DNA of 64,000 nucleotides, from contig NC_045438.1 in the NCBI RefSeq assembly GCF_002776525.5, positions 146,980,095 to 147,044,094 of the forward strand, written 5' to 3'. The number at the start of each line of letters is the position of its first letter. The stretch's first letter is position 1. This DNA comes from Piliocolobus tephrosceles. Lineage: Eukaryota > Chordata > Mammalia > Primates > Cercopithecidae. The translations under genes and the position numbers were made by a program. The notes under the pieces were generated by a model. It was not told where the DNA came from. It did not search any database and saw nothing but the letters and a program-made list of their open reading frames with translations. This document shows positions 10,684-21,249 of the stretch, one piece after another.

Positions 10684-10848
10684 CCTATAGGTACATGCCA
10701 CCATACCTGGCTCATTGTATTTTTTTGTATGTAGAGATGGAGCTTCACCATGTTGGCCAGGCTGGTCTCGAACTCCTGAGCCCAAGTGATCTGCCTGCCT
10801 TGGCCTCCCAAAGTCTGGGACTATAGGCTTGAGCTACTGTGCCCAGCC
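10684..10848 (-). mobile_element. AluJ fragment
   Basis: Only the left-monomer part remains: from GTACATGCCACCATACC through TATGTAGAGATGGAGCTTC to CTACTGTGCCCAGCC. It abuts the MIR. Confidence 0.9.
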
Positions 10849-11002
10849 ATGCCTGCTTCTTTAGACACATCAAAATCCATCTCTGTGATTTTTGCTTATG
10901 GCCGTACAGAGGCAATTTGAGGTTCACCAACCACAAGGGAAGTAGCTCCCTGCCTTCATGAGGCTCTGATACACTATAAACCTTCCTTTCAGAACCTGTG
11001 AT

Positions 11003-11115
11003 GGAGTCGAGTGTGTAGCCCCAGCTACTTGGGAGGTCGAGGGAGGAGGATCACTTGAGCTCAGGAGTTTGAGACCAGCTTGGGCAATGCAGTGAGACTC
11101 CATGTCTAAAAACGA
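11003..11115 (+). mobile_element. Alu monomer fragment (FLAM-like)
   Basis: AGCCCCAGCTACTTGGGAGG, GATCACTTGAGCTCAGGAGT and GCAGTGAGACTCCATGTCTA followed by a short A-run. It is too short for a dimeric Alu and strongly diverged. Confidence 0.75.
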
Positions 11116-11365
11116 AGAAGCTGTGATGGATATTCCACTAGACATCTTTCTTTGCTAAATCATCATATTTGGTTTTTAGAAGATTGGTGGAACAGAGAGG
11201 GCCCACTGTTGACCACAGTTGTGTTTATGTTCAAGAAGAATGAATGCTCTTCAGAATTTCATGCCCCAGATACCAGTGAGAAAGGGGCTGTGACAGAAGA
11301 TGCTTCATTTCATTATCCTTCCTTGGAGACTCATAATTGAGTAACCTTATATTAAAAGTTTTGTA

Positions 11366-11667
11366 AGGCCAGGTGTGGTGGCTCATGCCTGTAATGCCAG
11401 CACTTTGGGAGGCCAAGGCAGGAGGATCACCTAAGGTCAGGAGTTTGAGACCAGCCTGGCCAACATGGTGAAACCCCATCTCTACTAAAAATACAAAAAT
11501 TAGTCGGGCGTGGTGGTGAGCTCCTGTAATCCCAGCTACTCTGGAGGCTGAGGCAGGAGAGTTGTTCAAACTTGGGAGACAGAGGTTGCAGTGAGCTGAT
11601 ACCACACGACTGCACTTCAGCCTGGGTGACAGAGCAAGACCCTGTCTCCAGAAAAAAAAAAAAAAAA
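11366..11667 (+). mobile_element. AluS
   Basis: Full-length. Target-site duplication AAAAGTTTTGTAA at 11354-11366 and again just after the A-tail. It faces the minus-strand Alu 81 bases downstream. Confidence 0.97.
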
Positions 11668-11748
11668 GTTTTGTAAAGTTGAGTTGAAGTGTTCTCCAAC
11701 TCCACTTTGAATGTTCAGTCCCTTCTACATTGCAAACTAGGATCATTG

Positions 11749-12027
11749 TTTTTTTTTTTTTTTTTTTTTTTTTTTTTGAGTCAGAGCCTTGCTCTGTCAC
11801 CCAGGCTGGAGTGCAGTGGCGTGATCACGGCTCACTGCAAGCTCCGCCTCCCGGGTTCACGCCGTTCCCCCTCCTCAGCCTCCTGAGTAGCTGGGACTAC
11901 AGGCACCCACCACCACGCCTGGCTAATTTTGTTTTTGCATTTTTAGCAGAGACGGGGTTTCACCGTGTTAGCCAGGATGGTCTCAATCTCCTGACCTCAT
12001 GATCCGCCCGCCTTCGACCTCCCAAAT
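11749..12027 (-). mobile_element. AluY, 5'-truncated
   Basis: A 29-base T-run, then a Y-type body (GCAAGCTCCGCCTCCCGGGTT, ACCGTGTTAGCCAGGATGGT, TCATGATCCGCCCGCC). The sequence stops at CTCCCAAA; the last 40 or so bases, corresponding to the element's 5' end, are absent. Confidence 0.95.
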
Positions 12028-12450
12028 ATATTACTTTCCAATTGTCAAGCTGCTGTTACATGTGTTATCTCATTTGTTTCTCACAACCCTGAACTTGGAC
12101 CATACAGAGCTAAACCACTGAAAGCTGTCCTGATGGTGAGCAGGTAGATCAGACATATAGGGACTCCTGACTGCAGATGGGTGTTTATCCTCCCTTCTGT
12201 GAGGATATTCCTGCCAGGATGTGTTGAATTCCCAACCTGAGGCTAGTCTGCCGAGATGATTAACAGAAGCATAGATCCCTAAAACTAAAGTCTTCTGAAA
12301 TCATATTTTGAAGATGAGCAGTTGAGGAAGGAGAGGGACTGAGTGAATGAAATTTTATACCAGCCTCACTGAAAGGCAAGGTCCTCCTTTGAATTTTTGT
12401 ACCAGGAGTGTCACCTGTTTTGGCAGAATAACCTTAAATGTTCGTGAAAT
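12028..12450. other. Unique sequence, nothing recognised
   Basis: No repeat family or coding signal recognised. Confidence 0.5.
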
Positions 12451-12579
12451 GGGCCTGGCATAGTGCCTCTTGCCTGTAATCCCAGTACTTTGGGAGGCTG
12501 AGGCAGGCGGATCACCTGAGGTCAGGAGTTTGAGACCAGCCTGGCCAACACAGTGAAACTCTGTCTCTACTAAAAATAC

Positions 12580-12610
<31 letters not shown>

Positions 12611-12772
12611 AGCCAGGCATGGTGGTGCATGCCTGTAATCCCAGATACTTGGGAGGCTGAGACAAGACAATCGCTTCAACCTGGGAGGCAGAGGTTGCAG
12701 TAAGCTGAGATCGAGGCTCTGCACTCCAGCCTGGGCGATAGAGTGAGACTCTGTCTCAAAAGAAAAAAAAAA
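12451..12772 (+). mobile_element. AluS with long mid-element A-run
   Basis: GGGCCTGGCATAGTGCCTC start. The A-rich linker between the monomers has grown to about 28 A (12581-12608). Possible direct repeats GTTCGTGAA and GTTTGTGAA flank it. Confidence 0.95.
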
Positions 12773-12854
12773 GGTTTGTGAATTGTAGTCTCAAAATGCT
12801 GGGCCTTTGTGATAAAGTCGGTTGACGGGAAGAAGCCAGCAGTGAGACACCGGG

Positions 12855-13440
12855 TAAGGCGCATGGAATATGGAGTGGAACAGAGCCAATAGTCAGCTCC
12901 CAGCTTTGCCACAGACTCGCTGTGTGCCCTGGAGAAGTTGTTTATTCTCCCTGGAGCTTCATTTAAAAAATTTAAAAAATGTAGCTAATCACAACTCCCT
13001 TGTAATGTTGTAAGGGTTAGCAATAGCATGTATTTTCAACACAGAACACCAGCTCATAAGTAGATGCTCGATAAAAATCTGTTGAATGGGACTGGGTGTG
13101 GTGTCTCACACCTGTCATCCCAATACTTTGGGAGGCCAAGGAAGAAGACTTGCTTGAGGCCAGGTGTTTGAGACCAGCCTAGGGAACATAGGAAGAGCCC
13201 ATCTCTAAAAAATTTAAAAGAAAAATAGCCGGGCTTGGTGACAGGTACCTGTAGTTTCAGCTACTCAGGAGGCTGAGATGGGAGGATTGCTTCAATCCAA
13301 GAGTTTACAGTTACAGTGAGCTATGATTACACCACTACACTCCAGCCTGGGTGACACAGGGAGACCCTGCCTTAAAAAAAAAAAAAAAAAAAAATCTGTT
13401 GAATGGATCAAATGAATTAGGGATCACTTATGGTGCACTT
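12855..13440 (+). mobile_element. MIR, split by an Alu
   Basis: CTCGCTGTGTGCCCTGGAGAAG, TTGTAATGTTGTAAGGGTTAG and CATAAGTAGATGCTCGATAA follow MIR order. The 3' flank resumes after the Alu at 13090-13394. Confidence 0.75.
13090..13394 (+). mobile_element. AluJ
   Basis: Dimeric, diverged body (GAGGCCAGGTGTTTGAGACC, GCTATGATTACACCACTAC). Exact 17-base duplication AAAAATCTGTTGAATGG at 13073-13089 and at the end of the A-tail. Confidence 0.97.
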
Positions 13441-13564
13441 CACATAGAGCCTGGTGCATGGCAAAAACAAGAGCTTTTACTTATCAAAAGTCTACAGAGG
13501 CAATAGATGCTAATAGAGTTCCCTAAACGACTATGGGAATGTAATAAAAATAAGTACGTGTGAG

Positions 13565-13701
13565 GGCCGGGCACGGTGGATCACACCTGTAATCCCAGCA
13601 CTTTGGGAGGCTGAGGCGGGCGGATCACGAGGTCAGGAGTTCGAGATCAGCCTGGCCAACAGGGTGAAACCCCGAGACTCCGTCTCAAAAAAAAAAAAAA
13701 A
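13565..13701 (+). mobile_element. Alu with large internal deletion
   Basis: The left monomer (GGCCGGGCACGGTGGATCAC to GTGAAACCCC) is joined directly to the element's terminus GAGACTCCGTCTC and A-tail. About 150 bases including most of the right monomer are missing. Flanks AAGTACGTGTGA and AAGTATGTATGA look like the duplication. Confidence 0.93.
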
Positions 13702-14779
13702 GTATGTATGAAAGAGATCATTTGTTTGGCTATTGTGAAACCAATCTCAGTTCTCATTCTAGTTGCTAAAAAGTCTAAAAGGTAAGAAAGTCTCTTTTAG
13801 ATCTTCTTTAAATGTGGTGAAGAAAAGTCTTTCTCATGCTTTTTGGCTAACAAGTCCAGGCTGGCTGGACTCTTTGGTGGATTTGTAAAGTTCAGGCCAC
13901 TAGTACACCAAAATTGCACCACATTTGCAAACCTCGTGTGAGTTCACAATGCAGCATTGTCTTTCCTCCCCTGAGGCATGAAGGATTGTCTGGAAAAAGT
14001 TAGCTGTTGCCATTAGGGAACCTGGTGTAGCCAAAACCGAGGTGAGGCAGAAAGAAACCATGGGCTCTCAACAGGTTTGCCAAGTGATTTGCAAGGGTAT
14101 TTACTTAAAAAAAAAAAAAGCAGAACACACAACCTTTTATGATATTATGGCTAGGGAAATTTTGTGACTCTCCTGTAAAATGCTCCCATCATATTCAAGT
14201 AATTGATCAATGTTTGGCTTTATCCAAATGCATTTCAATAAACTAAACAAATCTTGATTTCCTGATGTTTTACTTAAACCTCATTTTTCGAGTACTTTAT
14301 TTTTTCATGACATACTTAAACCAATTTTGAATAAGAGAAACAGCATTACGCTTAGAACCACTAAACCAAAGTGCCTTTGGAAGTTTTCCAATGAAGTGGA
14401 TAGAGCGGGAGGGGCTGAAGGATAGAGGCATGGCCATCTTGTATTTTTTGGTATTTCACGGTGCTTTGAGAGATCGGGAACATATCGCTTTGAGGTAGTG
14501 AATCAAATGATTATAGATCTAATGAAATCATCTGGTCAGTCTTCAGGATTCAGGAAACTGAATGTCTAAATCTTCTAAAACTCATAATAACGGATCTTTC
14601 ACAACTGGAAGTTCTTCAAAGATAGAAGCATCACTGTCTACACCGTCTGCCATAGTAGGCTGACCTCAGGGGTAAGAATTTTTTTCTTGTGTCCAACTGA
14701 AACTTCTCTTGTCTTCCAAATGAGATATGAAAAATAACTGATCCGTCTTCTTGTAGCAGACAAATAGACTGATGGGCCC
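13702..14779. other. Unique sequence, nothing recognised
   Basis: Only an A-run near 14107-14119 stands out. The 121-codon minus-strand frame at 14631-14996 begins here; it has no recognisable domain and overlaps the LTR relic to its right. Confidence 0.5.
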
Positions 14780-15236
14780 AACATCCATTCCTAATTGCTT
14801 TTATCTTTCCTGCTTCTACTATAGAAACTGGGAAAGTGAAGTCCTCACTTTCCCAGGCTCCACTGTAGCAGGAAGTGATGATGTGAGACCTCAGACTGAC
14901 GTTCACTGGATGACTACCTACTGGGAGGGGTAGCGAGGAAGGGCTCTGAATAAGCCTTTTGTTTTCCTGATGAAACAGGACCAATATGTCTGGCAATGCT
15001 GCTCTTCCTTTCCTCCTGTCTCAAATGCTGATGTGGCACCTGAAGCTACGGCAACATCTTGGAATCATGAGAGAAAGGCCAAGGGAATCAGATACATTGG
15101 CCTTCATCTTTCAGCTACTGAACCACTGCCAGCAACCAGTAACCTCCAACCTTCTAAGAAAAATGTACCCTTATTCCTTTAGGCCACTATCTGCTGGTTT
15201 TCTATTATTTGCAGTTGACCTCGATCACATCTGAAG
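14780..15236 (+). mobile_element. MLT1-like LTR (ERVL-MaLR)
   Basis: CAACATCTTGGAATCATGAG, then TTTAGGCCACTATCTGCTGGTTTTCTATTATTTGCAG, follow the order of old MLT1 3' sequence ('gccatcttggaccatgag ... tttaagccactgttattttgg'). The left edge is uncertain. Confidence 0.55.
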
Positions 15237-15506
15237 TACGTCACCTAAAGATTTCACGTGGCTGGAGAGACATAAATCCATTCAACTTCCCAAGGCAGGC
15301 TATGTTCTCTCACTGTATGTTTACAAATTCCTCTTAGCCCCAATCAAATCAGGCTCATGAAGGGATTGGTTGCTTTGTTGCTTTTCTCCATTTATCCGTA
15401 GTCAGCTTCCTCCCAGGCTCCCATTCCTAAGTCTGCTCCATTCTTTTTTTTGAGACAGAGTCTCTGACTCCAGAAACTTCTTTATAACCACAGAAGTTTT
15501 GAGGGT

Positions 15507-15532
15507 TGTGTGTGTGTGTGTGTGTGTGTGTG
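15507..15532. repeat. (TG)13 microsatellite
   Basis: The tract separates a 25-base Alu scrap (TTTTTTTGAGACAGAGTCTC near 15443) from the next Alu body. Confidence 0.95.
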
Positions 15533-15533
15533 T

Positions 15534-15763
15534 TTTGAGACAGGATCTCACTCTGTCACCCAGGCTGGGGTGCAATGGCATGATCACGGCTCACTGCAGC
15601 CTCGACCTCCTGGTCAAAATGCCCAGCTAATTTCTTAAATTGTTGTAGAGATGGGGCCCCACTATGTTGCCCAGGCTGGTCTCAAACTCCTGAACTCAAG
15701 CAGTCTTCCCACCTCAGCCTCCCAAGGTGTTGGGATTACAGGTGTGAGCCACTGTACCTGGCC
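15534..15763 (-). mobile_element. AluJb, internally deleted
   Basis: GAGACAGGATCTCACTCTGT to GCCACTGTACCTGGCC. Sequence between CCTCGACCTCCTGG and AATGCCCAGCTAATTTC is missing. Features such as GGGGCCCCACTATGTTGCCC point to the J class. Confidence 0.93.
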
Positions 15764-15958
15764 AACAAAAACATTTTTTAAAAATAAGACTCAACATATC
15801 TTTATTTAGAATAAGCAAAATTATTCCTAGAAATAAATAGTTCCTAAATAAAATCATTGAATTAGATTATCTTTAAGGTACCTTCTAGCTTCAAATTTAC
15901 TGTAATGAGCATTTCAGACTTCTGCTTGATGAAAGCACATCTCTCCAAATGATCAAGT

Positions 15959-16285
15959 GGGCTGCATGTGGTGGCTCACACCTGTAATCCTAGCACTTTG
16001 GGAAGCCGAGGCAGGCAGATTGCTTGAGTCCAGGAGTTTGAGACCAGCCTGAGCAACATGGTGAAACACTGTATCTTCAAAAAATTTAAAAATTAGCCTA
16101 GCCTGATGGTGCACACATGTAGTCCCAGTTGTGTGGGAGGATTAGGTGGGAGGACCACTTGAGCCCAGGAGTTCAAGGCTGCAGTGAGCTATGATGGCAC
16201 CACTGCACCCCAGCCTGGGTGGCAGGCAAGACTCTGTTTCTAAAAAAAAAAAAAAGAAAGAAAGAAAGAAAAGAAAAGAAAGGGG
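15959..16285 (+). mobile_element. AluJ with (GAAA)n tail
   Basis: GGGCTGCATGTGGTGGCTCA start. The tail evolved into GAAA and AAAAG units up to about 16285. Confidence 0.95.
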
Positions 16286-16389
16286 AAAAAAGTACGTTGG
16301 CAGTGGGGAAGCCTGGCACACATTATCTTAAGCAGTTGAACTGAACACTACCTGTAAGGGGGCATATTGGAGAGGCATTCTATCAAGTC

Positions 16390-16860
16390 AGCCTCTGGTA
16401 CACTTGAAAAGTGTGCCAGGCTCATGGAAGCCAAGAAAAGGTTGAGGAACAGTTTCTAACAAAAGAGAAGTGAAGACCGTGTTCGCTAAATGCATTGTGT
16501 AATTCTCGACTGCATCCTTTTGCTATAGGGCACGTTACTAAGACAACCGGAGAAACTTGAATAGGCTCTGAGGATTCGAGGGTAACACTGTCAATGTCAA
16601 TGTCCTGACTTGAATGGTTGCATTGTGGTCTAATAGGAGAATGTTCCTTCATAGTAGGAAAAATCTACACTAAAGTATTCTGGGTGATGGGATATCGGGT
16701 CGCCAACGTATCCTTAAACGGTTCAGAAAAGTGCTTTGTACTGTAGCTCATTACTTTGAAAGTTAAAGATGAAGCATTGTTTATAATGAGTCTGAAACCA
16801 AACCCAATAAATCCTAAAAGCAAAACCAACATTTTCCCATTATCAAAAAGCTGACAGCAA
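16390..16860 (+). mobile_element. Old L1 (L1M-type) 3' UTR fragment
   Basis: AAGCCAAGAAAAGGTTGAGGAACAG, GCACGTTACTAAGACAACCGG, GTCTAATAGGAGAATGTTCC and AAAGTATTCTGGGTGATGGGA fall in the order of a familiar ancient L1 3' UTR. Right edge uncertain. Confidence 0.6.
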
Positions 16861-17004
16861 AACATTGGTTGTAGAGTTTGTACAAGTATAATCTCAGCTT
16901 TGTTACTGGATACAAGTATTTACTTAGCCTACTTGACAGACACTTACTAGACATCTAGTTAGAGCAAGACAAGGTACGAAAAAGATTTTTAAAAAATGAG
17001 TCAT

Positions 17005-17131
17005 GGCCGGGTACAGTGGCTCAGGCCTATAATCCCAGCACTTTGGGAGGCTGAGGCGGTAAGATTGCTTGACGCCAAGAGTCCGAGGCTGTAGTAAGCT
17101 ATGATCATGCTGCTGCACAACAGCCTGGGTG
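17005..17131 (+). mobile_element. Free left Alu monomer (FLAM-like)
   Basis: GGCCGGGTACAGTGGCTCAG to CAGCCTGGGTGACTGCAAAG, with only one monomer and CTATGATCATGCTGCTGCAC, typical of FLAM or an AluJ cut at the linker. Confidence 0.8.
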
Positions 17132-17889
17132 ACTGCAAAGAGCTCACACCCTGGTTACCTATGCATGACCTCGACCATAATCCCTCCATGTGATTCTAAG
17201 AGGTGACAATATGCTAGCAGCCCTCACTCTCAGCACCTCCTCGGCCTCCGCGTCCACTCTGGCGGTGCTTGAGGAGCCCTTCAGCCCGCCACTGCACTGT
17301 GGGAGCCCGTCTCTGGGTTGGAAGAGGCCGGAGCCGGCTCCCTCTGCTTGTGGGGAGGTGTGGAGGGAGAGGCACGGGCAGGATCCCGGGCTGCGCGTGG
17401 TGCTCTCAGGCCAGCACTAGTTCCGGTGGGCGTGGGTACCGGCGCAAGCGCAGGCTCGGTAGGGGTGCCCTCACTCGGAGCGGCCGGCTGGCGTAGCTGG
17501 CCCAGGACAGTGAGGGGTTTAGCACTAGGGCCAGCAGCTGCAGAGGTTGCACCAGGTACCCCAGCACTGCCGGCCCGCATGCACCACGCTCGAATTCTTG
17601 CTGGGCCTCAGCCACCTCCCCGAGGGGCAGGGCTCAGGACCTGCAGCCCGCCATCTCAGAACACCCACCTCCGTGGTGGGCTCCCGAGCCGCCCGAGCCT
17701 CCCCGACCGCTGTCCCCTGCTCCATGGCACCCAGTTCCATCCACCGCCCAAGGGATGAGTGCAGGCGCACTTGGGACTGGCTGGCAGCTCTGCCTGCAGT
17801 GCCAGTGCCACATCCACTAGGTGAAGCCAGCTGGGCTCCTGAGTATAGTGAGGACTTGGAGAAACTTTATGTCTAGCTAAGGGATTGTA

Positions 17890-18150
17890 AACGCACCAAT
17901 CAGCACTCTATGTCTAGCTCAGGGTTTGTAAATACACCAATCAGTACTCTGTATCTAGCTAGCCTAGTGGGGACTTGGAGAACTTTTCTGTCTAGCACTC
18001 TTGTGTCTAGCTCAGGGATTGTAAACGCACCGATCAGCACTCTGTTGAAATGGACAAGTCAGCTCTCTGTAAGGTGGACCAATCAGCTCTCTGTAAAGTG
18101 GACCAATCTGCAGGAAATGGGTGGGGCCAGATCAGGCAATAGAAGCAGGC
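17890..18150 (+). promoter_or_regulatory. LTR12 CCAAT-box array and degenerate TATA region
   Basis: CCAAT pentamers at about 17896, 17937, 18079 and 18113 lie within repeated units, the known NF-Y binding pattern of LTR12. Another unit near 18031 reads CACCGATCAG and has lost the box. The usual AATAAAAGCAGG TATA-like core is here CAATAGAAGCAGG near 18137, so it is altered. Confidence 0.7.
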
Positions 18151-18234
18151 TGCCGGACCAAGCCAGCAACAACGTGGTCAGGTGACGTTCCAGTGTGTGG
18201 GCCTTTTTTTTTTTTAATTAAAAAAGGTTTTTGT

Positions 18235-18240
18235 AATAAA
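18235..18240 (+). terminator. LTR12 poly(A) signal
   Basis: AATAAA followed by TCTTGTTGCTGCTCG, at the R-region position expected in LTR12. Confidence 0.75.
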
Positions 18241-18485
18241 TCTTGTTGCTGCTCGTTCTTTGGGTCCATGCTGCTTTTATGAGCTGTAGCACTCACCTTG
18301 AAGGTCTGTAGCTTCACTACTGAAGCCAGTGAGACCATGAATGCCCCAGAAGCAAGAAAGTCCAAACACATCTGAAGGAGCAGACTCTAGACACACCATC
18401 TTTAAGAACTGTAACAATCACCGTTAGGGTCCATGGCTTCTTTCTTGAAGTCAGCGAGACCCAGAACCCACCAATTCCGGACACA

Positions 18486-18805
18486 ATTTTAGTGGACAAA
18501 GCGTTTGTTTAAATTTTTCCTTGAAACAACCAACGACAGGAAGGAAAGGAAGTTGACTTGGGATCCAGAATTGGCTTAATAGTTAAAAGGACAGCAGACA
18601 AGTTCATAGCAAACTGTAGATTTGTAGAACCGTGCTATACATCTGTATATGCATGATATATTTTATGCCTTCATATATCTACCTTATTGGGGTGGGTGTG
18701 TGTTTAGAGAGAGACTTTACAAAATCCCTCTGGTGACTTATCTCTTACCTTCACTGTGGAATGATGACACATAAATTGGAATTAGGAACTGTTTATTTTA
18801 TTCTA
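18486..18805. other. Unique sequence, nothing recognised
   Basis: No repeat family or coding signal recognised. Confidence 0.5.
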
Positions 18806-19094
18806 TTTTTTTGAGACAGGGTTTCACTCTGTTGCCCAGGCTGGAGTGCAGTGCTCTGATCTTGGCTCACTGCAACCTTCACCTCCTGAGTTCAAGCAAT
18901 TCTCCTACCTCAGCCTCCCAGGTAGCTGCAACCACAGGTGTGCGCCATGATGCCCAGCTAATTTTTGTATTTTTAGGAAAGAGGAAATTTCACCATGTTG
19001 ACCAAGCTGGTCTCGAACTCCTGGTCTCAAGTGATCCACCCACCTCGGTCCCCCAAAGTGCTGGGATAACAGATGTGAGCCACCACACCCGGCC
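18806..19094 (-). mobile_element. AluS
   Basis: GAGACAGGGTTTCACTCTGT to CACCACACCCGGCC. Flanks GAACTGTTTA and GAACAGTTTA are a likely duplication with one change. Confidence 0.95.
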
Positions 19095-19639
19095 AGAACA
19101 GTTTAATAGCAATGGTCACTTCAAAAATTTCAATTGTCCCATGTGCTATTGAGCCAGGTGAATTACACTTCAAAGAAGAATGTGGGTTTCCTCAAATAGC
19201 CTTTTGCTAATCAGCAACTCGGCAAGGCATGTCCATTGCTCATTCAACTGAGCTTTTGTTTACACTTGTGAAAGCCAAGTCCAGATGCTAGCAGATCACC
19301 AAAGATGTCCAAAAGCCCCAATGTACACTTCTTCCCTCACCAAAGTCATATATTAGGTGTAGCAATATAATTCTTATTAATATTAAATTAGTGTGCATAA
19401 AACAGAAACCCCTAAGGAGGTTTTCAGCTTAAATGTGCAGGAAGAAATCATTTTTCATTTTTCAGTTTAGACTTTAACAAGACCTGTATGTAACTTACTT
19501 ATGGTTGCATAACCCGGATCTTAAGGGACAATCATTCATGTGATTGGCTAAAGTGAGTCTTCCTTTCATTTTGGTAAAACCACATTCTTATTTATGTGTT
19601 TATTTTGTACTCTATGTCAGTGGTCAGGAGTTCTTTAAC
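19095..19639. other. Unique sequence, nothing recognised
   Basis: No repeat family or coding signal recognised. Confidence 0.5.
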
Positions 19640-19790
19640 TTTATGTATTTGTTTAACAAATGTCTCTAAGGGCTTACTGCCTGGCATGAAACGAGGCACT
19701 GAGATCTATCAATTGATAAGATTGCCAGGGTCCCAACCCTGAAAGAGCGTCCCTCTGTCCTGCATTTAATAACCTTGATGTTAGACTGCA
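19640..19790 (+). mobile_element. L2 fragment
   Basis: TTTAACAAATGTCTCTAAGGGCTTACTGCCTGGCATG, then GGGTCCCAACCCTGAAAGAG, resembles the L2 3' end ('caaatatttattgagcgcctactatgtgccaggc ... ccctgccctcatgga'). Confidence 0.55.
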
Positions 19791-19959
19791 AGACCAAATG
19801 CAAATATGGGGAAACTTGGGAGTTTCCCCAAAACAAATTATGGCATGAAATAGTGAAAATTTTATTGAAGACCATGGAAGTTAATACTGATAAACACTTG
19901 CCCTGGGTGGGTTACAACCATCTTTTATTTTCTTTTCCTTTCTTTTCTTTTTCTTTTCT

Positions 19960-20255
19960 CTCTCTCTCTTTTTGACGAAGTCTTGCTGTGTTGCCTAGGC
20001 TGTGGTGCAGTGGTGTGATCTCGGCTCACTGCAACCTCCGCCTCCCAGGTTCAAGTGATTCTCCTGCCTCAGCCTCCTGAGTAGCTGGGATTACAGGCGT
20101 GTGCCACCGCACCCAGCTAATTTTTTTTTTGTATTTTAGTAGAGACGGGGTTTCATCATGTTGGCCAGGCTGGTCTCGATCTCCTGAGCTCGTGATCCGC
20201 CTGTCTCGGCCTTCCAAAGTGTTGAGATTATAGGCGTGAACCAATGTGCTTGGTC
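19960..20255 (-). mobile_element. AluY-type, some AluYR-like changes
   Basis: CTTTTTGACGAAGTCTTGCTG to CCAATGTGCTTGGTC. TCGTGATCCGCCTGTCTCGGCC contains the GTCTCGG variant seen in Old World monkey Y elements. Flanking CCATCTTTT on both sides. Confidence 0.93.
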
Positions 20256-20629
20256 CATCTTTTCTAGAAGACCAGAGAGCTTTTGAAATTCTGTTTTGTT
20301 GTTGTTGTTAAATGTATGTGCGACATAAAAATTTTGCCTGTGCTTCACATAATGATCACACTTGTTGAACAATTATGTGGTTTGTTTTCTCCAGAAATTG
20401 GGGTGGATTTTCCCTATTCCATCCACGTTCTTCCATTTGGTTTCCTTGACACTGAAGGGAAATGTCTATCAGACACTTGATTCAGACAGAATTCAAGTGA
20501 GACTGAGGTTAGAGAACATAGGAAGAATGGGAAGCAAAATACCTGGCGCATGTGGGGTTTGGCTTCATGTGAATATGTACAGACTAATAGAACCAGGAGG
20601 GAACCATCCATATCAGTCCTGGGAGGCGG
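20256..20629. other. Unique sequence, nothing recognised
   Basis: Overlapping frames of 65-96 codons here have no recognisable feature. Confidence 0.5.
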
Positions 20630-20778
20630 CAAGTTTAAGGGAGAGAACCTAGGATTTGCCATTACGCTGACCAATTACGTGTGATCTTGGGCAAGTTAGT
20701 TGAACTCTGTGAATCTTACCTGTGAAATGTGGGTAGTATTACCTATCATATAGTGTTGATATGAGAATTAAAATGAGA
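20630..20778 (+). mobile_element. MIR
   Basis: GTGTGATCTTGGGCAAGTTA followed by AATCTTACCTGTGAAATG and AGTGTTGATATGAGAATTAAAA, MIR core order. An Alu has inserted at its 3' side. Confidence 0.88.
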
Positions 20779-21083
20779 GGCCGGGTGCGGTGGCTCATAC
20801 CTGTAATCTCAGCACTTTGGGAGGCCAAGGCAGGTGAATCACTTGGGGTCAGGGGTTCGAGACCAGCCTGGCCAACATGGTGAAACCCAGTCTCTATAAA
20901 AATACAAAAATTAGGTAGGTGTCATGGCAGGTGCCTGTAATCCCAGCTACTCAAAAGGCTGAGGCAGGAGAATCGCTTGAACTCAGGAGGCAGACATTGT
21001 AGTAAGCCGAGATTGTGCTACCATACTCCAGCCTGGTCTACAGAGTGAGAGTCTATCTCAAAAAAAAAAAAAAAAAAAAAAAA
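20779..21083 (+). mobile_element. AluS
   Basis: GGCCGGGTGCGGTGGCTCAT start, both monomers, A-tail of 25 bases. Confidence 0.95.
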
Positions 21084-21249
21084 GGTAATTTGAATTAGTG
21101 CTGCAGGTTTGTGTATAAAGGGCCTTCCTATGCACAGAAATAACTTGAGATGACTTCTATGTGTCAGTCTACCTAAGGTGGGTGTGTTCTGAATTACTCC
21201 ATTTTCTTACATGTTAATATAGTTAATAATGGTTATTCAGTTGTTGCAT

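Larger units (their letters stand above)
17198..18485 (+). mobile_element. Solo LTR12 (HERV9, ERV1)
   Basis: A nearly complete LTR of the HERV9 group. The 5' part (17198-17800) is GC- and CpG-rich with GAGGAGCCCTTCAGCCCGCC, GGAGCCGGCTCCCTCTGCTT and GGGGAGGTGTGGAGGGAGAG. The middle holds tandem units of the TGTCTAGCTCAGGGATTGTAAA type with CACCAATCAG boxes. The 3' part carries CTTTGGGTCCATGCTGCTTTT, TGAAGCCAGTGAGACC and the ending AACCCACCAATTCCGGACACA. There is no internal gag-pol-env sequence next to it, so it is a solo LTR left by recombination of two LTRs. Flanking bases (ATTC and ATTT) could be a decayed 4-bp duplication. The several open frames inside (up to 146 codons) are products of the CpG-rich LTR, not genes. 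LTR12 copies are known to act as promoters or enhancers, notably in germ cells; activity of this copy is not known. Confidence 0.92.

Noticed and set aside
11231..11800. 189-codon minus-strand open frame
   Set aside because: It lies almost fully inside an Alu; the protein shows Alu-encoded strings such as SPRLKCS and HHVGQAGLKLL.
14631..14996. 121-codon minus-strand frame that could be a processed pseudogene
   Set aside because: I do not recognise the protein, there is no poly(A) or target duplication, and the right half overlaps an MLT1-like LTR.
17318..17758. 146-codon plus-strand open frame in CpG-rich DNA
   Set aside because: It lies entirely in the LTR12 U3; frames exist on both strands and have no domain.
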